This document shows positions 1-7,530 of a stretch of 64,000 nucleotides of DNA, one piece after another; the stretch's first letter is position 1, and each line of letters starts with the position of its first letter. The notes under the pieces are model-generated. The model had not been told where the DNA came from and searched no databases. It saw only the letters and a list, made by a program, of their open reading frames with translations. The translations under genes and the position numbers were made by a program. The DNA is from an uncultured Oscillospiraceae bacterium (GTDB taxonomy: Bacteria; Bacillota; Clostridia; Oscillospirales; Oscillospiraceae), in the NCBI GenBank assembly GCA_910587505.1, contig CAJULD010000008.1, positions 1-64,000 of the forward strand. Direction: 5' to 3'.

Positions 1-22
1 TCTTCTCAAATTTTCCTTGCAT
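1..22 (-). CDS. possible 5' end of a leftward prophage gene (truncated by window)
   Basis: An ATG at 22-20 on the minus strand follows a GTAGGTG Shine-Dalgarno-like stretch and opens a frame (MQGKFEK...) that runs off the window after seven codons. It lies downstream of the membrane-protein gene and of a TATAAT-containing promoter-like site. Leftward of a terminase operon a portal gene would be expected, but seven residues cannot identify the product. Confidence 0.3.
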
Positions 23-72
23 CACCTACTTGACTTTATACCATTAGACTTTCTGGCGCTTGGGATGGTGGA

Positions 73-82
73 ATTATACCAT
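73..82 (-). promoter_or_regulatory. leftward extended -10 promoter-like site
   Basis: On the minus strand this reads TGG-TATAAT, an extended -10 box (TGn immediately before TATAAT at 78-73). There is no good -35 at 17 nt. It would start transcription near 66, between the membrane-protein gene and the truncated gene at the left edge. A separate promoter inside a phage late region is typical of accessory (moron) genes, but this is a motif match only. Confidence 0.4.
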
Positions 83-121
83 GTTTCGAGGAAATTTTTT
101 GTAAAAACAGAGGGACAATCG

Positions 122-832
122 TTAATTTTCAGTAGAATAATGGCCGTCAGAGAATGTAAAGATACAATCCTCGGGTTCCCCGATGTACTCCACGCTCCCG
201 CCCTCGTTCCGGTCGGCCTCGCCGTATTCGACGAACACCGGAGAGATGGTCCACAGGCCGGTTCCATCCTCGAAAAACACGTTGAACCAGTTGTATTCCT
301 CGGCGGACAGCTCGGAGAGGAAGTCATAGAGCTGCTGATCCGTCACTCCGGCCATAAACTCCTTAGTGGTTTCGATATAGGCCCAGGTTCCAATCCGCTC
401 CGTTTTGAACCCATTCATTACCGGGCGGGTCTGAACATCAAGCGCCAGCAGCGGGTTTACAGCACTTGCCGCCTGTCCGGGCTCCTGGGGGGGCTCTGTG
501 GGCTCCTGCGGCTCGGCAGGGGTATTCCCCTGGGTACTGGCCTCCGGGCCTAAAACGGGCCCCTGTGCGGGCTCCTGCGGCTGTTCCGGCGATACGCTCT
601 GGGTGGTGGGTGGTTCCGGCTCCTGCGTCCGCTCCTGGTGCAGTGAGCTGTCATAGCTCCGCAGGAACAGGATGAAGCCCAGCACAGCCACGATAACACC
701 GGCCAGGCAGATGGATTTAGCCGCCGTTTCCCGATGCCGGAGGGCCGCTATGAACCAGGCCGCGCCGGACACGGCGGCCAGGAGGACACCGGTGGTTGTC
801 ATGATGCTGAAAATAGTCGCTAATCTGTTCAT
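122..832 (-). CDS. putative two-helix membrane protein, possible prophage moron
   Basis: A 236-residue protein of no recognised family. It has two hydrophobic segments (about residues 9-30 and 38-58), a Pro/Glu/Gln-rich linker of about 70 residues with repeated PEP/QEP-type motifs, and a folded C-terminal segment rich in aromatic and acidic residues. This suggests two membrane helices, a flexible spacer and an exposed C-terminal domain; sidedness is unknown. It starts at an ATG preceded by AAAGGAG. It sits directly after the large terminase gene, where a portal gene would be usual, and is separated from it by two dyads (908-951) and followed by its own downstream promoter-like site. A lysogenic conversion or moron gene is the simplest inference. 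Confidence 0.6.
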   Translation of the reverse strand: MNRLATIFSIMTTTGVLLAAVSGAAWFIAALRHRETAAKSICLAGVIVAVLGFILFLRSYDSSLHQERTQEPEPPTTQSVSPEQPQEPAQGPVLGPEASTQGNTPAEPQEPTEPPQEPGQAASAVNPLLALDVQTRPVMNGFKTERIGTWAYIETTKEFMAGVTDQQLYDFLSELSAEEYNWFNVFFEDGTGLWTISPVFVEYGEADRNEGGSVEYIGEPEDCIFTFSDGHYSTEN

Positions 833-907
833 AATCGTTCTCCTTTGTCTGTGGTATGCCGTATGGTATGGGGCTCATAAGGGACTCCCATCATGCGGCC
901 CTGGTTC

Positions 908-931
908 TTGCATGGTACAAGTACCATGCAA
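908..931. repeat. perfect 11-bp inverted repeat (dyad 1)
   Basis: Arms TTGCATGGTAC (908-918) and GTACCATGCAA (921-931) are perfect complements with a 2-nt spacer. The site sits between the terminase stop and the start of the membrane-protein gene. The very short spacer favours a protein-binding operator over an RNA hairpin, and there is no T-run on either strand to make it a terminator. Confidence 0.75.
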
Positions 932-951
932 GTATCATGCTTACATGATAC
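932..951. repeat. perfect 8-bp inverted repeat (dyad 2)
   Basis: Arms GTATCATG (932-939) and CATGATAC (944-951) flank CTTA and directly abut dyad 1. Both dyads share CATG/GTAC-type half-site words, so they could be tandem operators for one regulator of the leftward accessory gene. No terminator T-run follows. Confidence 0.7.
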
Positions 952-961
952 ACCTACCGGA

Positions 962-2464
962 CTATGTGCGCCAGTAGCTTTCCTTTGTCAGATTATCCAT
1001 CGCCTGCGGGGGGCCGGTCACGGACGGTTTGTCCATGAGGTAGAGGATGCCCTGCACCAGCGCATCAACGGTGTCCTTGAAGGTGCCCTTGGGGAAAATC
1101 AGAAGGTCCCGGATCAGGTCATTCACCCAAGGCGCCTCCTTGGGGTCCGGGAACCAGATATTGCCCGCCTCGAAGTATGGGGTGATGGAGATGGCCCGCT
1201 CCTCCTTGCTGCCTTTGGGGTTGAACTCCACCATGCCGGGAATCTCCTTCTTCAGCAGATCCACGATGGCGGGGCCGTTAGCCTTGTTCTCCACCACCTT
1301 GGCCCGAGCCCTGGGCCACTTCCCGGAGAGACGGCGCACCGCCGCCACGCTCTCGGTGAACGTCATTTTATCGTTCTCCAGGTCCAGGATGTAGATATTG
1401 CTCCCGGCCCGCGCCATGATGAATCCGGCCACCTTGGCGCTGCCCTCGCTCTTGGTGAAGGCCATATCCCAGGATTGGATAATCATACTCAGGTAGGGGA
1501 GGCTTTTCTTTGTAAACTGCTGGTTCATCCAGTCCCGCTTGAAGATGATGCCCTCCGCCGGGGCGGGGGTCTGCTGGAACTGTCCGGCATACTGGACGGA
1601 GCCCATGCTTTTCTTCAGACCCTCCAGCACGTCCTTGTCGAAGCGGGCCGCGTTCAGGAGGTCCCCCTGCTCCCGCACCACCTCCCGCTTGCTGATAGGG
1701 TAGGTGATCACTGTGCGCTCCTCGGCTTCAGCTGGAAGGCACAGGTGGGTGTAGCCCAGGCCCTCCGAGAGCACATAGCCGGTCAGATCGCTCTCGTGGA
1801 GCCGCTGCATGATGATGATAATCGCGCCGGTCTTGGGGTCATTCAGACGGGTCTGGAGGGTGTTTTTGAAGAAGTTGATGCTGTTCTGCCGCTCTGTTTC
1901 GCTGTTGGCCATAAGGGGATTCTGGGGATCGTCGATGATGATCACATCGCCACCTTCGCCGGTCAAGGCGCCTCCGACGCTGGTGGACATCATCATGCCC
2001 TGGTGGTCGTTTCGGAACTCGTTCTGGCGGTTCACATCGTCCTTCAGATGGAAGCGGTCACTCCAGTTTGTCTGGTACCAGATGCTGCGGATAATATCAC
2101 GGGAGAGGATGTTGTGCTTCCGGGAGAGGTTATCGGAATAGCTGACCTTGATAAAACGCTTCTCTGGAGCCTTCAGCCAGGTCCAGACGGGATAGCTGAC
2201 GGTGGCGTGGATACTTTTCATGTGCCGCGGCGGAATATTGATGATCAGGCGGTGGATTTGCCCGAGGTTGACGGCCTGGAGGTGCTCGCTGATGAGGTCG
2301 GTGTGCCAGTTCTCGATGTAGGTGGTGCCCGGTTCGATGACCGGCCAGGCTTGGCGGATAAACTCAGATAGGCTGCGCTCCGCCCGCTCCTTCTTGATGG
2401 CGGCCTGCAGCGCATCCGGGTCAAACGCCCTACTCTGGATGAAGTTTGCTAAGGAGTTGCTCAA
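962..2464 (-). CDS. phage terminase large subunit
   Basis: This is the ATPase/nuclease motor that packages phage DNA into proheads. The Walker A-like loop PPRHMKS and Walker B strand DVIIIDDP are visible in the N-terminal half. The C-terminal half carries the RNase H-like nuclease signature (QSWDMAFTKS, then acidic residues near KDTVDALVQG), matching the Terminase_6 type of tailed phages. Length of about 500 residues is normal. Two starts are possible. ATG at 2482 has no SD and overlaps the small subunit by 53 nt. TTG at 2464 has AGGAG 10 nt upstream and was chosen. Gene order small-large subunit is standard, and the portal gene presumably lies beyond the left edge. Confidence 0.93.
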   Translation of the reverse strand: MSNSLANFIQSRAFDPDALQAAIKKERAERSLSEFIRQAWPVIEPGTTYIENWHTDLISEHLQAVNLGQIHRLIINIPPRHMKSIHATVSYPVWTWLKAPEKRFIKVSYSDNLSRKHNILSRDIIRSIWYQTNWSDRFHLKDDVNRQNEFRNDHQGMMMSTSVGGALTGEGGDVIIIDDPQNPLMANSETERQNSINFFKNTLQTRLNDPKTGAIIIIMQRLHESDLTGYVLSEGLGYTHLCLPAEAEERTVITYPISKREVVREQGDLLNAARFDKDVLEGLKKSMGSVQYAGQFQQTPAPAEGIIFKRDWMNQQFTKKSLPYLSMIIQSWDMAFTKSEGSAKVAGFIMARAGSNIYILDLENDKMTFTESVAAVRRLSGKWPRARAKVVENKANGPAIVDLLKKEIPGMVEFNPKGSKEERAISITPYFEAGNIWFPDPKEAPWVNDLIRDLLIFPKGTFKDTVDALVQGILYLMDKPSVTGPPQAMDNLTKESYWRT

Positions 2465-3047
2465 GGTTCCCCAGCTCCTCATCAGACAGGCCGGATAGGT
2501 CGAGCCCGTTCCCCGGCTTCACCGACACCTCGCCACTGTGCCGGACCGTAGTCTCGCCGCCGATCTCCTGGCGCTCTGTGCTTTCCCCGCGGCTCAACCG
2601 CTCGATCTTCACCCCCACATCCACCATGCGGACCATATCAGATGCGGCGATTTCCTCTTCCTGCATAGTCAGGAGCCGCCGCATGGCCTTTTTCAGCATT
2701 TGGGCGGCAATCGCCGCATGGTTCTCGTGCATCTTCAGGATTTCCGCCTCGCCCTTTTCCTTCAGACGGCGGAGGATATACAGGTCGTATGCCTCGCACC
2801 GCTCCACCCACTGAAAGCGGGCACTCAAAGGCTCCAGGGTTTTCCGGCTCAGGCCCAGCTTCTTGGCAAGGCCCCGAATGCTGCGTTCACGGGTAAAATC
2901 CAGCCGCGGCAGGTCCCCGGTAGCTGACGGGGCAATGTACCGCATATCCCGGTAAGCGCAAAACTTCTCGTACTGCTGTACGGTTTCCCCGGTTATCTGC
3001 TCCCACGGTTCGGCGGATGGCTCCTGGGGACGTTTGTTATTCGCCAT
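2430..3047 (-). CDS. phage terminase small subunit
   Basis: A 205-residue DNA-recognition subunit of the packaging terminase. Residues about 50-75 form a helix-turn-helix (RSIRGLAKKLGLSRKTLEP) followed by a helical middle and a charged C-terminus, as in small terminases that bind pac or cos DNA. The start at 3047 has AAAGGAGGACAC upstream. Its end overlaps the large-subunit start, implying translational coupling. An intrinsic terminator at 3082-3101 separates it from the upstream methyltransferase gene, so expression needs either read-through or antitermination, or a promoter I do not see in the 34 nt available. Confidence 0.88.
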   Translation of the reverse strand: MANNKRPQEPSAEPWEQITGETVQQYEKFCAYRDMRYIAPSATGDLPRLDFTRERSIRGLAKKLGLSRKTLEPLSARFQWVERCEAYDLYILRRLKEKGEAEILKMHENHAAIAAQMLKKAMRRLLTMQEEEIAASDMVRMVDVGVKIERLSRGESTERQEIGGETTVRHSGEVSVKPGNGLDLSGLSDEELGNLEQLLSKLHPE

Positions 3048-3073
3048 GTTCCTGTGTCCTCCTTTCCGGTCTA

Positions 3074-3101
3074 AAAAATAAGCGGGGGATCACTCCCCCG
3101 C
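3074..3101 (-). terminator. intrinsic terminator after the ParB-methyltransferase gene
   Basis: Reading leftward, arms GCGGGGGA and TCCCCCGC (8-bp perfect stem at 3082-3101, 4-nt loop) are followed by TTATTTTTT. It begins 9 nt after the methyltransferase stop codon and precedes the small terminase gene. Confidence 0.85.
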
Positions 3102-3109
3102 CCAGCGGC

Positions 3110-4657
3110 CTACACACTCGGGTCAAACAGATCTGTGCAGGCGATCTTGGCTCCGTCCCGCTCGCAAACCACGCTCACATCGCCGGTCAGGGCGATGTAG
3201 CCCTTTACGATCAGGTCGCAGTAGCGGGGGTCCAGCTCCAGCGTGTAGCAGCGACGGCCGGTCATTTCCGCCGCCCGGAGGGTGCTGCCGCTCCCGCCGA
3301 AGAAGTCAATGACCAAGTCGCCGGGCTTGGTATTGTTGTTGATGGCCCGGATCGCCAGCTCCACGGGCTTCTGGGTGGGATGGTCCACATGGGCGTCCTT
3401 GGTGACCTCCCAGGTGTCCGTGGTCTTGCCGTCCGGCTGGAACAGGTACACGCTGCGCCCCTTCTGCAGCCGAATCCGGCGTATCTTTTTACCCTTGGGC
3501 GGATCGCTGGTCAAATAGAGCTTGTTGCCCTCGCCGTCCGTGATCACGATGCCGCCGGTAAGGGTGGTGGCGGCCCCGTCCTCGTCCCGGAGGGTCGCTT
3601 TCCATGTGGTGCTCTGGGTGCGGTCGCCATACCAGTGCGCCGTGTGGCCCGCTTTCTCGGCATAGAAGCAAGGCTCGTGGTTCCAGTGGTAATTAGCGTG
3701 GCCCATGACAAAGTTGTTTTTCACCCAGATGATGTACTGTTTTTCGATGATCCCGGCAGCCATCATGGCATCTTCAAAATCACGCCTGGAGCTGCTCGCG
3801 TGCCAAATATAGAAAGCCGCTTCCTCCGTGGTGTGCTTCACATAGTTCCTGAAGGCCGGAATCAGAAGCGTGTTCAAAAGGCTGTCGCCAGTCAGCGTGT
3901 CGTTCATAATGCCATCATCGAACCGGCCGCTGATGCTGACATAGGACACACCATAGGGCGGGTCGGTGTTCACGAGCTCTGCCTTTTCACCCTGCATGAG
4001 CCGTTCCACGGTGGCCTCGTCGGTGGCGTCGCCGCAGATCAGGCGGTGAGCCCCCAAGTGCCAAATGTCCCCGGCCTGGGTGATGGTGGGCCCTTCCTCC
4101 GGTTCGGCAGCGTCGGCCTTGTCATCCTCAACATCCTCGGCAACCTCACCGGCCTTTTCCAGCGCGGCGATGATATCGCTGATGTCCTCATTGGAGAAGC
4201 CGGTCAGCTCCATGGGCACATCGTCTCCGATCTCCTTGATCAGATCCACCAGACGCTCGTTGTCGATGGTGGAGAGCTCTGCCAAGCGGTTATCCGCAAT
4301 CAGGTCGGACCATTCCTCGGCCTCGGTGGCGTACTCCTGGAAATCGGCCGGCACCTGCTTCCAGCCCTTGCGCTGCGCCGCCATCAGACGGCCGTGTCCC
4401 TTGGTAATGAAGCCGCTGCGCTTGCTGATGGTGATGGGCTGCCGCCAGCCGGTGGCCTGGATGATGTTGCCCAGCACGTCAGCCTGCTGCTCGCTGTGCT
4501 GGTTCGGGTTCCGGGGGTTCGGTACCGCCTCCTCGATGGCGATCAGCGCATCGTGGGAGCAGAACACCGGAATGCCGTCAGCGGTGACGGCCCGTGGCTC
4601 CGCCTGGGTACTGTAGTCCAGCTTGGCAGGCGGCTCTTGTGGTTTGCGTTTTGCCAT
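3110..4657 (-). CDS. ParB-domain DNA N6-adenine/N4-cytosine methyltransferase
   Basis: A 515-residue fusion. An N-terminal ParB/Srx-like domain (about residues 30-120, including the G-H-G-R-L segment) is followed by an amino-methyltransferase with catalytic motif IV TDPPYG near residue 220 and the AdoMet-binding FFGGSGS motif near 455 (DPPY before FxGxG, beta-class order). It methylates exocyclic amino groups in phage DNA; the target is unknown. No restriction endonuclease is adjacent, so it is an orphan enzyme, plausibly for restriction evasion or for marking packaging DNA. The ATG at 4657 was preferred over 4681: GGAGG lies 9 nt upstream, and a promoter at 4680-4708 would start transcription downstream of 4681. 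Terminator follows. Confidence 0.9.
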   Translation of the reverse strand: MAKRKPQEPPAKLDYSTQAEPRAVTADGIPVFCSHDALIAIEEAVPNPRNPNQHSEQQADVLGNIIQATGWRQPITISKRSGFITKGHGRLMAAQRKGWKQVPADFQEYATEAEEWSDLIADNRLAELSTIDNERLVDLIKEIGDDVPMELTGFSNEDISDIIAALEKAGEVAEDVEDDKADAAEPEEGPTITQAGDIWHLGAHRLICGDATDEATVERLMQGEKAELVNTDPPYGVSYVSISGRFDDGIMNDTLTGDSLLNTLLIPAFRNYVKHTTEEAAFYIWHASSSRRDFEDAMMAAGIIEKQYIIWVKNNFVMGHANYHWNHEPCFYAEKAGHTAHWYGDRTQSTTWKATLRDEDGAATTLTGGIVITDGEGNKLYLTSDPPKGKKIRRIRLQKGRSVYLFQPDGKTTDTWEVTKDAHVDHPTQKPVELAIRAINNNTKPGDLVIDFFGGSGSTLRAAEMTGRRCYTLELDPRYCDLIVKGYIALTGDVSVVCERDGAKIACTDLFDPSV

Positions 4658-4679
4658 TTGTTCAGTCCTCCATAGTAAC

Positions 4680-4708
4680 ATTTTAGCACTCTTGAAATGC
4701 CCTGTCAG
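4680..4708 (-). promoter_or_regulatory. promoter of the ParB-methyltransferase gene
   Basis: On the minus strand -35 CTGACA (4708-4703), a 17-nt spacer ending in TGC, and -10 TAAAAT (4685-4680) form a good extended-10 promoter. The predicted start near 4673 leaves a leader of about 15 nt. Together with the terminator at 3074-3101 it makes the methyltransferase a separate transcription unit. Confidence 0.7.
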
Positions 4709-4744
4709 TGCCCGGTTTTTGTCCTGCGGGGTTTTTGCGTCATG

Positions 4745-5359
4745 TTAGTCAATGCGGAGTCCATCAATACCGAAGATAAGGGCAGTCAGGTGCTTCATAG
4801 CGATATTGATGTCCCGGTAAATGGTGCGCCGCTCAATGCCGAAGGTTTCAGCAATCTCCTGGGGGGTAGGTTTGGGATCGTTGATATAGCTGGCCATCAC
4901 CACCTTGTAGCGTCGGGTGGCCTCCTCGGTACCGTTCAGGTCACAGTCGATCCGGTAGTATTCCATCATCTTATCGATGTGCCGGAGGATGATGGCGGTC
5001 CGCTCCTGGCTACGCTTGATGCTCTCAATATAGAGCCCGTCGCGGTAGCTGAACTCATCCAAGTCATCCAAAATACTGATTGCGCTCTCGGTGGGCCGCT
5101 TGCCGCTGGGTTTCTTCTCAGAACTGACACCCTCGTTGACGTGAGCCCGGAAGCGGCGGTAGTTCTTCAGGAGGAGGCGAGTGTTATGGAGCCGCCGGTC
5201 GTATCGGTCCTTTTTGGCCTGGCGCCTTTGGCCCTCAATGTACTCCGCCCCCGCCTTTACACCGGCCTCCACGCCCTGCTGGATAGCCTGCTCCATGATC
5301 CTGGAAGCGACACTGGCATACATAAAGCCGGCGGCCCCTGCGTTGTCTGTGCTCTTCAT
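4745..5359 (-). CDS. ArpU/RinA-like phage late transcription regulator
   Basis: A 204-residue basic, helical protein ending in a sigma-like helix-turn-helix (PTPQEIAETFGIERRTIYRD, about residues 160-185). This fits the ArpU/RinA-type activators that switch on late operons in phages of Gram-positive bacteria, and its position just before the terminase genes agrees. The ATG at 5359 was chosen because AAGGAGGAGCGC precedes it; an in-frame ORF extends 15 codons further upstream through a hairpin and is less likely. The family assignment rests on architecture and context, not on a search. Confidence 0.72.
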   Translation of the reverse strand: MKSTDNAGAAGFMYASVASRIMEQAIQQGVEAGVKAGAEYIEGQRRQAKKDRYDRRLHNTRLLLKNYRRFRAHVNEGVSSEKKPSGKRPTESAISILDDLDEFSYRDGLYIESIKRSQERTAIILRHIDKMMEYYRIDCDLNGTEEATRRYKVVMASYINDPKPTPQEIAETFGIERRTIYRDINIAMKHLTALIFGIDGLRID

Positions 5360-5397
5360 TGCGCTCCTCCTTGAAACTGGTCTCTTACCCCTGACGG

Positions 5398-5420
5398 CCC
5401 CCACAGGCGGCCTGTGGGGG
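5398..5420. repeat. 10-bp perfect hairpin upstream of the late regulator
   Basis: CCCCCACAGG and CCTGTGGGGG flank a 3-nt loop, about 40 nt upstream of the regulator start codon on the minus strand. There is no T-run, so it is not an intrinsic terminator. It could be an mRNA structure or processing site. The rest of 5360-5507 shows no gene. Confidence 0.6.
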
Positions 5421-5507
5421 CTCTTGCGGCTGGGGTGGGGTCATTCCCCCAACCGCATCACTTGGGGCCGCCAGCGCCACCGACAGCCCCAACAGCGCGG
5501 CGATTTA

Positions 5508-5918
5508 TCAGGTGCCCTTCACCCAATGCGCCCGGATCGGCTTAGGCGGCTTCACGGGCTCGGTTGTATACTCGACGGTGACGATGCGCTGATAGTGGAT
5601 GGTTCCGCCGCACTCCCCGCACTCAGTTGTGTCCTCGTCGCTGCGCTCAAAGGAGGCCGAGTCAATGTTCCCGCAGTAGGGGCAGATGATATTCGGCTCA
5701 AACTCCCTCGGCTCCGGGGAAGCACTCAGGCTGGTAGCGAGAGGGCGGACGCCAGCATACCCATCCTTGCGGTTCAGGATGCCGACTCTGAACTGCTGGC
5801 CAGCAACATCCAGCACTCTCCCAATTTTGGGGGTGGCATCTATGGTGCCGATGCAAGGATATTTCGTTTCATCAAACCCCTGCTTGGGCCAGTTGGTGAT
5901 ATCGTACAGTTTGATCAT
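5508..5918 (-). CDS. zinc-ribbon prophage protein of unknown function
   Basis: A 136-residue protein with a zinc-ribbon near residues 79-105 (CPYCGNIDSASF...CGECGG) and a basic C-terminus ending near PPKPIRAHW. The N-terminal half (GRVLDVAGQQFRVGILNRK) looks like a small beta domain. The role is unknown; zinc ribbons in this operon suggest nucleic-acid or protein contacts. The start overlaps the stop of the upstream gene by 4 nt (ATGA) and has GGAGGAAGATGA before it. Confidence 0.65.
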   Translation of the reverse strand: MIKLYDITNWPKQGFDETKYPCIGTIDATPKIGRVLDVAGQQFRVGILNRKDGYAGVRPLATSLSASPEPREFEPNIICPYCGNIDSASFERSDEDTTECGECGGTIHYQRIVTVEYTTEPVKPPKPIRAHWVKGT

Positions 5919-6274
5919 TCATCTTCCTCCATTCCCATCTTCCGAAGCCGCTCCTGGTGGAGAGCCTCGGCCTTAGTGCTCTCGGCCCTGGCAATCTCCG
6001 TGTTGTGAAAATCGCAGTAATCGGTATCCGGCTCGACATGGTTGGCGCAGGCATCGCACATGGGGCGGTCGCAGGTGTTCAGCCTCGGCACCCACTTCTT
6101 CAGAATCCGCCGGCCGTTCAGAGTTCCATAGATGGGCTCCATGGCCCGGTGATCGCACAGCTTGGTGGAGGGCCTGCCGCATTTGTAGCAGGGCGGGGGC
6201 TTAGGTTTCCCCCGGCCCCTGCTGCACATGAAGCCCACCATCTTCCCCTTGCTGAAAAAAGGCTCACAGGGCAT
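5915..6274 (-). CDS. Cys/His-rich prophage protein
   Basis: A 119-residue protein with a chain of Cys/His pairs (CYKCGRPSTKLCDH, then CDRPMCDAC and CDFH), probably coordinating two zinc ions. The ATG at 6274 (MPCEPFF...) was chosen over the longer open frame because AGGGGCGG precedes it and the longer form would overlap the neighbour heavily. The C-terminus is charged and helical. Function unknown; it is part of the tightly overlapping early operon. Confidence 0.62.
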   Translation of the reverse strand: MPCEPFFSKGKMVGFMCSRGRGKPKPPPCYKCGRPSTKLCDHRAMEPIYGTLNGRRILKKWVPRLNTCDRPMCDACANHVEPDTDYCDFHNTEIARAESTKAEALHQERLRKMGMEEDE

Positions 6275-6485
6275 CGGAATCACCGCCCCTGAAGAAGTCC
6301 ACGATCCGCCGGAGGATGCTCCGATCCTTGGCGGGGGTGTAGGGGGCATCTACCGCGCTCTCAGCGGGCTGAATATGTATCTGCCACATCCTTTCAGCCT
6401 CCCGCTGCCTGGCGGCAGCCTGATTCTCCAGGGCTGTCACCCGGCGCTCCAGCTGCCGGAGCTGTTTCTCTTTGCGCTGACTCAT
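6264..6485 (-). CDS. small coiled-coil prophage protein
   Basis: A 73-residue protein with a heptad-rich helix over residues 4-30 (QLRQLERRVTALENQ) and a basic tail (RSILRRIVDFFRGG) that could be amphipathic. AATGGAGGAAAAGGCCA precedes its ATG, a good SD. It overlaps the 3' end of the upstream nuclease-like gene by 92 nt and the next gene by 11 nt. No family recognised. Confidence 0.5.
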   Translation of the reverse strand: MSQRKEKQLRQLERRVTALENQAAARQREAERMWQIHIQPAESAVDAPYTPAKDRSILRRIVDFFRGGDSDAL

Positions 6486-7260
6486 TGGCCTTTTCCTCCA
6501 TTCGTTTTAGTCGTTCAACGATATGCTCCATGCTCTGCCGGACGCTGGAAATATCCTCCGGGCACTTTCTGGTGAGAGCTGCGTCCAGCTCTCCGGCAAT
6601 GCCCTTTCCCGAGTATCCCCAAATCCCGTGTTTCTCCAAGACCTGCATGATCGCCTTGTGCGCCTCGTACTGCTGCTGGAATCCGCGCAACTGCTCAAGT
6701 TCTTTTTCAAGCCTGGCGTTGTCCTGGACCATTTTCGCCTTGATAGAATTAGCAAGGTGCCTGTTTTCCCGCTTCCCAGCGAGATATTCCTCGAAATACT
6801 GCCGCTTTTCGGAAAAAAACGGGTAGCGGTCGCTGTCGAGGCGGGAGAAGATGATGTAGAGCAGCATCTCCGGGCTGTACTCGATTTTTCGGAAGATGGC
6901 CTTTTTCCTTGTGGTGATGGTCTTTTTCTCCGGATCGTAGTACATGAGGCCGACGCTCTCTGGAAGCTCCGTCCTATCTATCATCCACTTGGGGCATACG
7001 ATGTAAAGGCAGTTGCACAGCTCCTCATAGGTGTAGAATTTAGCGTCCCGCAGGAAATCGCTCCGGCTGATTTTCACCTCGTAGCCAGTAAAGCATGGGT
7101 TGGTCCAGCTTTTGCGGACGGCCAAGCCATCGAGGATTTTCAGGCCGCCGGGCATGGCAAGCTGGGTGGGTCCGCTCTTGACCTCTGTCAGAAAGAAGTC
7201 CTTCCAGTGCTTCTCAGCCAGGGCAATCTTGATGGCGGTGGCAGTTACCTTTTCCAGCAT
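6394..7260 (-). CDS. MmcB-like PD-(D/E)xK nuclease-fold protein with coiled coil
   Basis: A 288-residue protein. The N-terminal 100 residues resemble MmcB/VRR-type PD-(D/E)xK nucleases: a K/E-rich first strand (FFLTEVKSG), the sequence LDGLAVRKSW, then the core GYEVKISRSDFLRD, where E and K would be catalytic. Residues about 170-270 are a predicted coiled coil. It may act in DNA repair or as a phage endonuclease. The ATG at 7260 has GGAGGGGGCGGAG upstream, favoured over an extra 31 codons. The last 30 residues (small and charged) lie in the part shared with the next gene and may be unconserved. Confidence 0.68.
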   Translation of the reverse strand: MLEKVTATAIKIALAEKHWKDFFLTEVKSGPTQLAMPGGLKILDGLAVRKSWTNPCFTGYEVKISRSDFLRDAKFYTYEELCNCLYIVCPKWMIDRTELPESVGLMYYDPEKKTITTRKKAIFRKIEYSPEMLLYIIFSRLDSDRYPFFSEKRQYFEEYLAGKRENRHLANSIKAKMVQDNARLEKELEQLRGFQQQYEAHKAIMQVLEKHGIWGYSGKGIAGELDAALTRKCPEDISSVRQSMEHIVERLKRMEEKANESAQRETAPAAGAPGDSPGESGCRQAAGG

Positions 7261-7262
7261 GA

Positions 7263-7529
7263 CTACTCCGCCCCCTCCCGTAGCCATGTGGCAATGCATT
7301 CCCCACACGGGACTGTGCAGTCCGCTTCTTTCCTCCAGTACGCTTTGGGACAAAAGCGGCAGCTGTTCGCATTGAGCTCCACCACCATCTCCTCCGGGGT
7401 TTGACAGGCCCTGATCTTGTCAAAGCGTGTGACCGTTTCTGGCCGTGGCACATACGCACCACATGGCCATGTGAGGCCACTGCCGCTGGAGCAGTCCACA
7501 TATTTTTGGCAGCTCTCGCACTTGTTCAT
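7263..7529 (-). CDS. Cys-rich small prophage protein
   Basis: An 88-residue protein with Cys pairs at the start (CESCQKYVDC) and end (CRFCPK...CTVPCGEC), likely zinc-binding. The ATG at 7529 follows GGAGGGAGGTGAC, an excellent SD; the longer open frame upstream is out-of-frame read of the neighbouring gene. It ends 2 nt before the nuclease-like gene starts. No known function. Confidence 0.65.
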   Translation of the reverse strand: MNKCESCQKYVDCSSGSGLTWPCGAYVPRPETVTRFDKIRACQTPEEMVVELNANSCRFCPKAYWRKEADCTVPCGECIATWLREGAE

Positions 7530-7530
7530 G

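Noticed and set aside
893..4675. Long plus-strand open frames (492 and 552 codons) opposite the terminase and ParB-methyltransferase genes
   Set aside because: They are mirror images of well-supported minus-strand genes in GC-rich DNA; no SD, no recognisable domain, and composition rich in Gly/Val/His typical of antisense reading.
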